Positions 18,314 through 23,604 of a stretch of DNA of 35,051 nucleotides are shown here, piece after piece. Both the position numbers and the translations under genes were made by a program. Each line of letters starts with the position of its first letter. Positions within the stretch are counted from its first letter, which is position 1. Origin of the DNA: Bacteroidales bacterium (GTDB lineage Bacteria > Bacteroidota > Bacteroidia > Bacteroidales > UBA932); assembly GCA_016290415.1 (NCBI GenBank), contig JAEETP010000013.1, positions 1 to 35,051 on the forward strand. Reading direction: 5' to 3'. Below the pieces are notes generated by a model, which was given only the letters and a program-made list of their open reading frames with translations, was not told the DNA's origin and made no database searches.

Positions 18314-19041
18314 AGTCCTGCTGCCAGTATTTCGGCTACGTGTTTGAATTCTATTTTGAGCCCGTTTTTGCGGGCGATGCGGCTCTGATGCATCAGGCAG
18401 GAGCAGTCGGCGCCGGTGACAAATTCGGCCCCTGTGGCGATATGCCGCCTGACTTTGTCCAGCCCCATCCTGGCGCTGACGGCGCTCTCTTCTACGCAGA
18501 AGAGCCCTCCAAAGCCGCAGCATTCGTCTTTTCTCTCGGGCTCCACAACCTGTATTCCTTGTTTCAATTCCAGCAGATCGCGGATTTTGTTGAATGGCGC
18601 CAGGTTCTGTTCGCTGGGAGAAGATAGTCCCAACTCCCGCACTCCGTGGCAAGAGTTGTGGATGCTGACTTTATGCGGGAAGCTACCCGGCAACTCCGCA
18701 GGGCGCAGAATGTCGTGGACAAATTCCACTATGTCCATACAGGCTCCCGCCAGGTGGCATTCGTGGCTCAGCAGTTCGGGGTAGTGGATTCTTACAAAGG
18801 CGGTGCAGCTGACGCTCGGGGCCACTACATAGTCGTATCCGGCAAACAGTTTCTCCATTTTCTCTGCCAACCCAACGGCGTCTTTTTCCACGCCTCCGTT
18901 TGCCATAGGCTGGCCGCAGCAGGTTTGTCCCTTGGGGTATTCTACGTCCACTCCCAGCCGTTTCAGCAGCTTATACGAGGCTACTCCGACCTGGGGGAAC
19001 AGGGCGTCTACATAGCAGGGGACAAACAGGCCGACCTTCAT
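18310..19041 (-). CDS. lutA: Lactate utilization protein A (cysteine-rich CCG domains)
   Basis: Subunit of LutABC with two cysteine-rich CCG domains, the fold seen in heterodisulfide reductase and glycolate oxidase GlpC/GlcF, likely binding an Fe-S cluster and carrying electrons. The 243-aa sequence shows CCGQP in the first domain, and HNSCHG plus ECCGFGGLFC in the second. It is preceded by yccF with a 1-nt gap and followed by lutB with a 4-nt overlap. No lactate permease is in the window. Confidence 0.93.
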   Translation of the reverse strand: MKVGLFVPCYVDALFPQVGVASYKLLKRLGVDVEYPKGQTCCGQPMANGGVEKDAVGLAEKMEKLFAGYDYVVAPSVSCTAFVRIHYPELLSHECHLAGACMDIVEFVHDILRPAELPGSFPHKVSIHNSCHGVRELGLSSPSEQNLAPFNKIRDLLELKQGIQVVEPERKDECCGFGGLFCVEESAVSARMGLDKVRRHIATGAEFVTGADCSCLMHQSRIARKNGLKIEFKHVAEILAAGL

Positions 19042-19042
19042 G

Positions 19043-19411
19043 CTACTTTACCTCTTTGCCAAACGGAAGCAGCGATGCCAGGGCCATTTTGAAGTGTTGC
19101 AGGCCCCAGGGGATTCCTATTATGGTTATGCAGCATATGAGTCCGAAGAATAAATGGCACGCGGCAATTTCCCACCAGCCCAGCACTAGCCAGAGTGCGT
19201 TCATAGTTATAGACAGGCATCCGGGCTCTTCTGGTTTGTTCACCATTTCGTGCCCGAATGGCCAGAGTGCGTACTGGCCCAGTTTGAACAGTTGTATCCC
19301 GAAGGGTATGCCAATTATGGTGATGCACATCACCAGTCCCACCATAAAGTAGATTATCGCTACAATGAGCCCGCCCAGCACCAGCCACAGCAAATTTCCA
19401 ATAGTTTTCAT
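19043..19411 (-). CDS. yccF: YccF-family inner membrane protein
   Basis: A 122-aa membrane protein made of two similar halves, each with LWLVLG..., a hydrophobic helix, CITIIGIPxGxQ and a KL/KM...LxPFG ending, as in YccF (DUF307). I use the ATG at 19411 (MKTIGNLLWLVLGG); the open frame extends further upstream but those residues are low quality and cross a hairpin. The function of YccF is unknown. It heads the lut operon with a 1-nt gap to lutA. Confidence 0.85.
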   Translation of the reverse strand: MKTIGNLLWLVLGGLIVAIIYFMVGLVMCITIIGIPFGIQLFKLGQYALWPFGHEMVNKPEEPGCLSITMNALWLVLGWWEIAACHLFFGLICCITIIGIPWGLQHFKMALASLLPFGKEVK

Positions 19412-19415
19412 ATCA

Positions 19416-19423
19416 CAAAGATA
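19416..19423 (-). promoter_or_regulatory. Possible -7 box of the yccF-lutABC operon
   Basis: TATCTTTG on the minus strand, a full TAnnTTTG match, only 4 nt before the yccF ATG. The mRNA would be almost leaderless. No TTTG lies at 19-20 nt spacing, so this is tentative. Confidence 0.35.
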
Positions 19424-19443
19424 GCACAGATTTCCCAAACTGA

Positions 19444-19470
19444 CCACCCCTCGATCGGGGTGGCTTTTTT
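19444..19470 (+). terminator. Hairpin with T tract on the plus strand
   Basis: CCACCCC (19444-19450) pairs with GGGGTGG (19457-19463), followed by CTTTTTT. Both neighbours are minus-strand genes, so the T tract is on the side opposite to known transcription. It may still end the XRE transcript poorly, or insulate the lut operon from plus-strand noise. Confidence 0.5.
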
Positions 19471-19482
19471 GTTGTAAGCGAC

Positions 19483-19779
19483 TCACTTGCTTTCGAAGAT
19501 GACGATGTCCAGGCAATCTTCTATTTTTGCCAACATCTCCAAGGAAAGATTTTCGCTCCCTTTTACAATCTTTGAGATATATTGCTGGGTACAGCCAAGT
19601 TTTTCGGCAACCTGTTGTTGTGTCCATTTCATCGCCTCCATCTTGTCGAGCATTTTGACGGCCACCATCTGCGACCTGCGCAACCACGCCTTGTTGGCCC
19701 GTCGCCACTCTGCCTCTTCACGCCATTTTGATGGTGTTGGCGATTGATGTTTTCTCAAGTGTTCAATTGCTGTCCCCAT
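19483..19779 (-). CDS. XRE-family helix-turn-helix protein, probable antitoxin
   Basis: A 98-aa protein with a Cro/CI-type helix-turn-helix (about 46-92: MKWTQQQVAEKLGCTQQYISKIVKG is split around the recognition helix). The N-terminal extension is basic and rich in Trp and Arg (SKWREEAEWRRANKAWLRRSQM). It follows the 182-aa gene by 11 nt in the same direction; this toxin-first order resembles HigBA-type pairs. Function as antitoxin and autoregulator is inferred from size, order and the palindrome at the shared promoter. Confidence 0.72.
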   Translation of the reverse strand: MGTAIEHLRKHQSPTPSKWREEAEWRRANKAWLRRSQMVAVKMLDKMEAMKWTQQQVAEKLGCTQQYISKIVKGSENLSLEMLAKIEDCLDIVIFESK

Positions 19780-19790
19780 AATGTGATATT

Positions 19791-20339
19791 TTATAGAGAA
19801 TTCTGATAATCGTTAAAGCTGTCTTTATCAATAATTCCTTCACTAAGCAAATAATTCCGGACCCTCTCCATCTTTATGAGTTCCTTTAGGGTATGTTCCC
19901 TCTCAGCCATAGTCGCTGTTAGTTTAATCGCTCCGCCGGTCACTATAAATGCCCCCTTTTCCAAGCGTATCGCGTAAAGCCTCAGCCATGAAGGATGAAT
20001 ACTTTTTTGATTGAGCCGAGCCTTTTCTTTATCTAATATCAACGCTGCAGTTTGCCTATTATCAAGTGGTTTGAACAGTTTCTCCAAGTCCGCATCTGGA
20101 CTTAAATCTAGAATTAAGCATTGTAGTCTGTCGCTATCATCAATTGTGTCAAATATAGCTTCGTTCACATCAGTCACCTTGAAGTAGCTTTCCAGATCTT
20201 CTTTGTTTTCAGTGAAGAAGTTCCGGAGCCATTCGACATCGTTCCACTGGGCAAATGATTCAAATAAGGCATTTTCCTCGTCATCATCATAACGAACGGC
20301 CCATAAACGTCCGTCATTAGTAATGTCATCAAACAGCAT
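19791..20339 (-). CDS. Conserved Bacteroidales protein of unknown function, putative toxin partner
   Basis: A 182-aa soluble protein without signal or membrane segments. The N-terminal part is acidic (AVRYDDDEENALFESF). The C-terminal half, around SWLRLYAIRLEKGAFIVTGG and ending near DSFNDY, has the look of a conserved Bacteroidales family usually found next to a small XRE protein. I do not recognise a named catalytic motif. The toxin role is inferred only from the bicistronic layout with the XRE gene 11 nt downstream and an autoregulation-like promoter. It is AT-rich relative to the core genes. Confidence 0.6.
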   Translation of the reverse strand: MLFDDITNDGRLWAVRYDDDEENALFESFAQWNDVEWLRNFFTENKEDLESYFKVTDVNEAIFDTIDDSDRLQCLILDLSPDADLEKLFKPLDNRQTAALILDKEKARLNQKSIHPSWLRLYAIRLEKGAFIVTGGAIKLTATMAEREHTLKELIKMERVRNYLLSEGIIDKDSFNDYQNSL

Positions 20340-20355
20340 AATTCCTTTCTCTATG

Positions 20356-20396
20356 CAAAATTAATAATAATACTAGATTTTACAACTGTTAGTTGT
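20356..20396 (-). promoter_or_regulatory. Promoter and operator palindrome of the 182-aa/XRE pair
   Basis: On the minus strand TTG (20385-20383), 19 nt, TAATTTTG (20363-20356), 16 nt before the ATG. A perfect palindrome ACAACT-GTT-AGTTGT at 20382-20396 overlaps the -33 element, where an autoregulating XRE protein would bind. Confidence 0.6.
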
Positions 20397-20554
20397 TGAA
20401 ATTCGGTGGCAACACAACAATTGATTATCGCCGCCAAGATAGCAGAACGCTCGTCACTCAACGACCGTTTTTCTCAAAACTTCCCATTTTGTCAGCCGGA
20501 AACAGAAAGAGTTTTTTCAGATATGACGATGATGCTTCAGAAACGAACATCCAG

Positions 20555-20576
20555 CCGCCTCTGGCTGCGGCGGGTG
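20555..20576 (+). repeat. 22-bp direct repeat, copy 1
   Basis: Identical to 21064-21085. It starts CCGCCTCTGG and ends GGCGGGTG, is GC-rich and can itself form a small hairpin (CCGCC/GGCGG). It flanks the orphan antitoxin on its downstream side. The rest of 20397-20554 shows no supportable gene. Confidence 0.65.
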
Positions 20577-20581
20577 TAAAA

Positions 20582-20617
20582 CGAAAAAAGGTGTTTCAGT
20601 ATGGGCAGAAACACCTT
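20582..20617 (-). terminator. Intrinsic terminator of the orphan antitoxin gene
   Basis: AAGGTGTTT (20588-20596) and AAACACCTT (20609-20617) form a perfect 9-bp stem. On the minus strand it is followed by a run of T (complement of the A run at 20583-20589). It lies about 120 nt after the antitoxin stop with no room for a toxin gene between. Confidence 0.7.
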
Positions 20618-20735
20618 AATAATTCGGACTATAACCACCAATAGGTGGACTATCATCACATAATGTTGTCACAAAGGTAGTGTTTCCTCACAATAAAACA
20701 AGCAATTAACTGTTCTGAAAAGACTAACTCATAAA

Positions 20736-20993
20736 TCATAACGACTCAAGGAATGTATCAAGCTCTTCTTTTGTTTTGACGGAGGTAAACTCTCCCTCTG
20801 CAATCTGTTTCCGACCCTCGTCAACCTTGCGGAAAAACTCTTCCTTGGTCATAAGTACGTCATCTTCATTAATAGGAACTATCTTAAACGACCCAAGTGA
20901 GCGCGTTTTAAGCACGACGCCCTGGCCGCTTGCTGCAATTCCAAGATACTTGCTCTGATTAGAACGAAAATCTCTACTGCTGATAACTACCAT
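20736..20993 (-). CDS. Orphan YefM/Phd-family antitoxin
   Basis: An 85-aa protein whose first 55 residues (MVVISSRDFRSNQSKYLGIA...SLGSFKIVPINEDDVLM) are clearly similar to the YefM antitoxin at 15161-15427 (MVVVSSREFRANQRKYFSLA...FGNYKLIPLKDEDMLI). The C-terminal toxin-binding tail differs (EEFFRKVDEGRKQIAEGEFTSVKT). No YoeB/RelE-like gene follows: the minus strand has only about 120 nt before a terminator. It has its own promoter with tandem repeats. It may be a solitary regulator, an anti-addiction module or the remnant of a pair. Confidence 0.82.
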   Translation of the reverse strand: MVVISSRDFRSNQSKYLGIAASGQGVVLKTRSLGSFKIVPINEDDVLMTKEEFFRKVDEGRKQIAEGEFTSVKTKEELDTFLESL

Positions 20994-21016
20994 AACTTAT
21001 CGTGTTGATTATGTCG

Positions 21017-21059
21017 CAAATATACTTATTATAAGTTTGGATACCAAATTGGATACCAA
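21017..21059 (-). promoter_or_regulatory. Promoter and tandem operator-like repeats of the orphan antitoxin
   Basis: On the minus strand TTTG (21048-21045), 20 nt, TATATTTG (21024-21017), 23 nt before the ATG. Two direct 11-bp copies of TTGGATACCAA (21037-21047 and 21049-21059, 12-nt period) overlap the -33 region, fitting side-by-side repressor binding. Confidence 0.65.
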
Positions 21060-21063
21060 TCAT

Positions 21064-21085
21064 CCGCCTCTGGCTGCGGCGGGTG
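21064..21085 (+). repeat. 22-bp direct repeat, copy 2
   Basis: Exact second copy of 20555-20576, on the upstream side of the orphan antitoxin promoter. The two copies therefore bracket the whole transcription unit (about 530 bp outer to outer). Confidence 0.65.
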
Positions 21086-21653
21086 CAATGCTTCTGGCAA
21101 TCGCGGGCTTTTCAGCCTGGCTGAACACCAGGCAGAAAAGTACACTACCGTCCCGCGCCCCTCCGCCCCTCCTTTGCTCGGCCTTATACCAAAGCCTCGC
21201 AAAGCGGGGAACTATATTGCCCGAAGCATTCACCCGACCTCCGCGTACGGCGGCTTTCCGTCATAGAAGTAAAAAAGGCTCTGAAACTGCTGCAACTCTC
21301 GGCACCGATCGCCGAATCCTCAGAAGAATCAGAGCCCTGACTATTATCACAACAACGTCTGTAGCCATCTCCGAATTAATCCCGTAGACTTGACTATACG
21401 TTGATTATGAAAAGGCGTCTCAGGCGGGAGTACAGACATCGATCCAGAACCAAGCCTTTTGACGATTCCTTCGACAACCCCATTGCTGGGCCTGGCAAAC
21501 ATTTGAACCAGATCAAGAAGACTATTAAAACGCCCAGATGCAAAGGTGCGAATTGATTGTTCAGGCGGCAATTCCATACAAGCCTTGTATCTATTATTTG
21601 GTGGTTCTGGGAAGGCTTACTTTAGCAGTAAGAAACCAATAAATCTTTGAATT
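21086..21653. other. Gene-poor spacer with several hairpins
   Basis: I can support no gene here; the frames on both strands lack protein character. Visible structures: a 13-bp stem with one mismatch (21108-21120 with 21128-21140); an imperfect fold pairing 21162-21180 with about 21194-21210; GGCTCTGA (21277-21284) matched by TCAGAGCC (21329-21336); and a perfect palindrome ATACAA-GCC-TTGTAT (21576-21590), about 65 nt before the vWA gene and a candidate regulator site. No clean TAnnTTTG box precedes the vWA gene. Confidence 0.45.
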
Positions 21654-22292
21654 ATGAATATATACAATGTGATTATCCTGGACGAGAGTGGGAGTATGTC
21701 GTCCATTTACAAAGAAACCCTGACCAGCATAAACGAAGTGCTGGGCGGTATCCGTAAAGACCAGGAGGAACATCCTGAACAGAAAAATTTCGTCACCATA
21801 GTGACATTCGAGGGCAATGGAATCAAAGGCATCAAGACTCGCCGCGACCGCGTCCCCATCGAGAGCATAAAAGACTTTTCAGAGTCTGACTACAGACCCG
21901 GCGGATGTACGCCGCTTTACGACGCAATGGGCAAAACTCTGAATGAGTTGGAGGGACTTGTCCACGAAGATGACCGCGTGCTGGCCACAGTGATAACCGA
22001 CGGGATGGAGAATTCATCAGAAGAATACTCCGGCAAAACCATCAAAGCACTTGTGGACAGGCTGCGTGAGAAAGGCTGGACGCTGGCCTATATCGGTGCC
22101 AACCAGGATGCAGTGGAAGTGGCAAAAGACCTGCACATTGACAACGCTTTGGATTTCGATGCCGACGAAGATGGTATGGTGAGGATGAGCTTTGAGATAA
22201 GGAAAGCGAGGGCCAAGGCTGGTAAAATGTGGAAAAAGCAGAAAGAAGAAGGTATTTGTTGTTCTTTGCTTGACATCTTTGATGAGAAATAG
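21654..22292 (+). CDS. von Willebrand factor A (vWA) domain protein
   Basis: A 212-aa cytoplasmic vWA protein (no signal peptide; the domain starts at residue 4). The metal-ion-dependent adhesion site is complete: DESGS (Asp10, Ser12, Ser14), Thr86 in GGCTPLYDA and Asp116 in ITDGMEN. It resembles stand-alone YegL-type vWA proteins, which act as metal-dependent binding partners. After the domain (about 1-185) comes a short basic tail (KARAKAGKMWKKQKEEG). An unrecognised 354-aa gene follows after 80 nt with its own -7 box. No MoxR-type ATPase or terD genes, the usual partners of such proteins, are present. Confidence 0.82.
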   Translation: MNIYNVIILDESGSMSSIYKETLTSINEVLGGIRKDQEEHPEQKNFVTIVTFEGNGIKGIKTRRDRVPIESIKDFSESDYRPGGCTPLYDAMGKTLNELEGLVHEDDRVLATVITDGMENSSEEYSGKTIKALVDRLREKGWTLAYIGANQDAVEVAKDLHIDNALDFDADEDGMVRMSFEIRKARAKAGKMWKKQKEEGICCSLLDIFDEK

Positions 22293-22345
22293 CCTCAACC
22301 CCTTGGGTAGATGAGTTCCTGGTTCCTTTTATCTTGATAATTGTC

Positions 22346-22353
22346 TATATTTG
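22346..22353 (+). promoter_or_regulatory. Probable -7 box that fixes the start of the 354-aa gene
   Basis: TATATTTG, full match to TAnnTTTG, 19 nt before ATG 22373. Transcription from it would begin after the upstream in-frame TTG (22334), so that longer start can be dismissed. Confidence 0.5.
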
Positions 22354-22372
22354 TTATTCCAAGAAGGCAATA

Positions 22373-23437
22373 ATGGACAAATCTCTTATCGACAATCTCT
22401 TCACCGGCACACCGTATAAAGCGGTGGACGCAGTGCCGTTTCCGGTCAATCCCCGGCACGTCTGGCTGATTAATAATTGGTGCGGGCAGATTGATTATTC
22501 TGACCGTATAGAGATTGAATCAAAACTGATAGAGAAAGGATATGAACTCAAGTGCTATGACTGGGTAATGCCAAACCTGTCGGCTGAGTCCATCGAGTAT
22601 AACTTCCCTGGTCTTGACATTGACGTTGACGACCTATGTGAAGAAGCCTTCAATCAAGCAGTAGCTGAAGCCCTGGGGTTGAAAATGAAGCTTGGATTCC
22701 GTTATCTGGTCAGGTATGATCAAGAAGCGGATACCTTCTATGTGGTAGAAATTGAACTGCCAGGATGCCCGGATGAATCCAGAATAATGCGCAAGGCAGT
22801 TAAGGATATCTTCGATCTCGGCAGAGATGGTGATATCCGCTTTTCAATGCGGAAATCCAGCAGGGCGTCTGGCGTTGAAGTAATCGAGGGAGAGGCCATT
22901 CCCCCTGTCGGCCGCCCCACACGGAGTGAAAAAGATCTTCAGAAGTTGGCTGAAGAAGTGGAGGCAAAGATCGCACTGCTGGTAATGGATGATTTCCCCA
23001 CATCTGTCATAGAGGCGTGGATTCAAAAAGCTGTAAAACTCAGCCGACTGAAGATAACCTCCGACTGGCGCATCCTCCTCACAGACTACGGCAAAGAAGT
23101 CAAAATGCGGCAGCTACCCAAAGCATTGTTCTTTTTCTTCTTGAAACACCCCGAGGGCTGCAGAGTCGCGGATCTGCAAGACCATAAAGACGAGATATAC
23201 GCCATTTATAAGAAACTCACCATCCACGAGAACATCTTCTCCATCAAGAAAAGAATCAAGGACCTGGTTGACCCCTTCGGCAACTCATACAGCGAAAAGA
23301 GCGCTGCCGTCAAACTTGCCTTCAAGAGCGAAATCGCCGACAACATTGCCCAGAACTACTACATCCACGGCCCGCAAGGCGGTGTGAAAAGCATCAGCCT
23401 AGACAGATCGCTGGTAGAGTGGGAGGTGGAGGTGTAA
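22373..23437 (+). CDS. Unrecognised 354-aa protein, conserved-looking C-terminal region
   Basis: From ATG 22373 the protein begins MDKSLIDNLFTGTPYKAVD. The N-terminal 200 residues are acidic, with WLINNWCGQIDYSDRIEIE and a DIDVDDLCEEAF segment. A linker (RPTRSEKDLQKLAEEVEAK) leads to a C-terminal region with LPKALFFFFLKHPEGCRVADLQDHKDEIYAIYKKL, then IKKRIKDLVDPFGNSYSEK and AQNYYIHGPQGG. That layout resembles a winged-helix-like DNA-binding module found in Bacteroidales hypothetical proteins, but this is an impression. No enzyme motif was found. It may work with the vWA protein directly upstream, though it has its own -7 box. Confidence 0.65.
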   Translation: MDKSLIDNLFTGTPYKAVDAVPFPVNPRHVWLINNWCGQIDYSDRIEIESKLIEKGYELKCYDWVMPNLSAESIEYNFPGLDIDVDDLCEEAFNQAVAEALGLKMKLGFRYLVRYDQEADTFYVVEIELPGCPDESRIMRKAVKDIFDLGRDGDIRFSMRKSSRASGVEVIEGEAIPPVGRPTRSEKDLQKLAEEVEAKIALLVMDDFPTSVIEAWIQKAVKLSRLKITSDWRILLTDYGKEVKMRQLPKALFFFFLKHPEGCRVADLQDHKDEIYAIYKKLTIHENIFSIKKRIKDLVDPFGNSYSEKSAAVKLAFKSEIADNIAQNYYIHGPQGGVKSISLDRSLVEWEVEV

Positions 23438-23447
23438 ACAAAGACTC

Positions 23448-23467
23448 CCGACCTCCGCGGGGGTCGG
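23448..23467 (+). terminator. Hairpin after the 354-aa gene
   Basis: CCGACC and GGTCGG arms with a GC-rich centre, followed by a short CATTTTC. It starts 11 nt after the stop. The T tract is weak, so it is only a possible terminator. Confidence 0.45.
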
Positions 23468-23568
23468 CATTTTCAATGCTAAAAATGGGTTATTATTAAA
23501 GTTAATGAATCTGTAATCAAACGGCTTTTCAACGTCTTGTGTCAAAGAAATAGTATCTTTATTTTTGT

Positions 23569-23576
23569 TATCTTTG
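23569..23576 (+). promoter_or_regulatory. Probable -7 box of the helicase-Nudix operon
   Basis: TATCTTTG, 28 nt before the ATG; no good TTTG at the right distance upstream. The 23468-23568 stretch before it carries nothing else I recognise. Confidence 0.45.
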
Positions 23577-23604
23577 CAAATCAAAGAGAGGATATTAAGC
23601 ATTA

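Noticed and set aside
17042-18652. Longer 536-codon version of lutB.
   Set aside because: The extra N-terminal part is the lutA sequence in another frame; the ATG at 18313 overlaps the lutA stop in the usual ATGA way and begins the real LutB sequence.
19043-19708. Longer 221-codon version of yccF.
   Set aside because: The added 99 residues cross the hairpin at 19444-19463 and the XRE gene region and have no YccF similarity; ATG 19411 starts the conserved protein.
20393-20644. Possible 83-aa gene, and a 116-aa frame at 21037-21387.
   Set aside because: Both share only the PPLAAAG segment, which is just the translated 22-bp repeat. The rest is low-complexity with no family resemblance, and the second frame starts over the antitoxin promoter.
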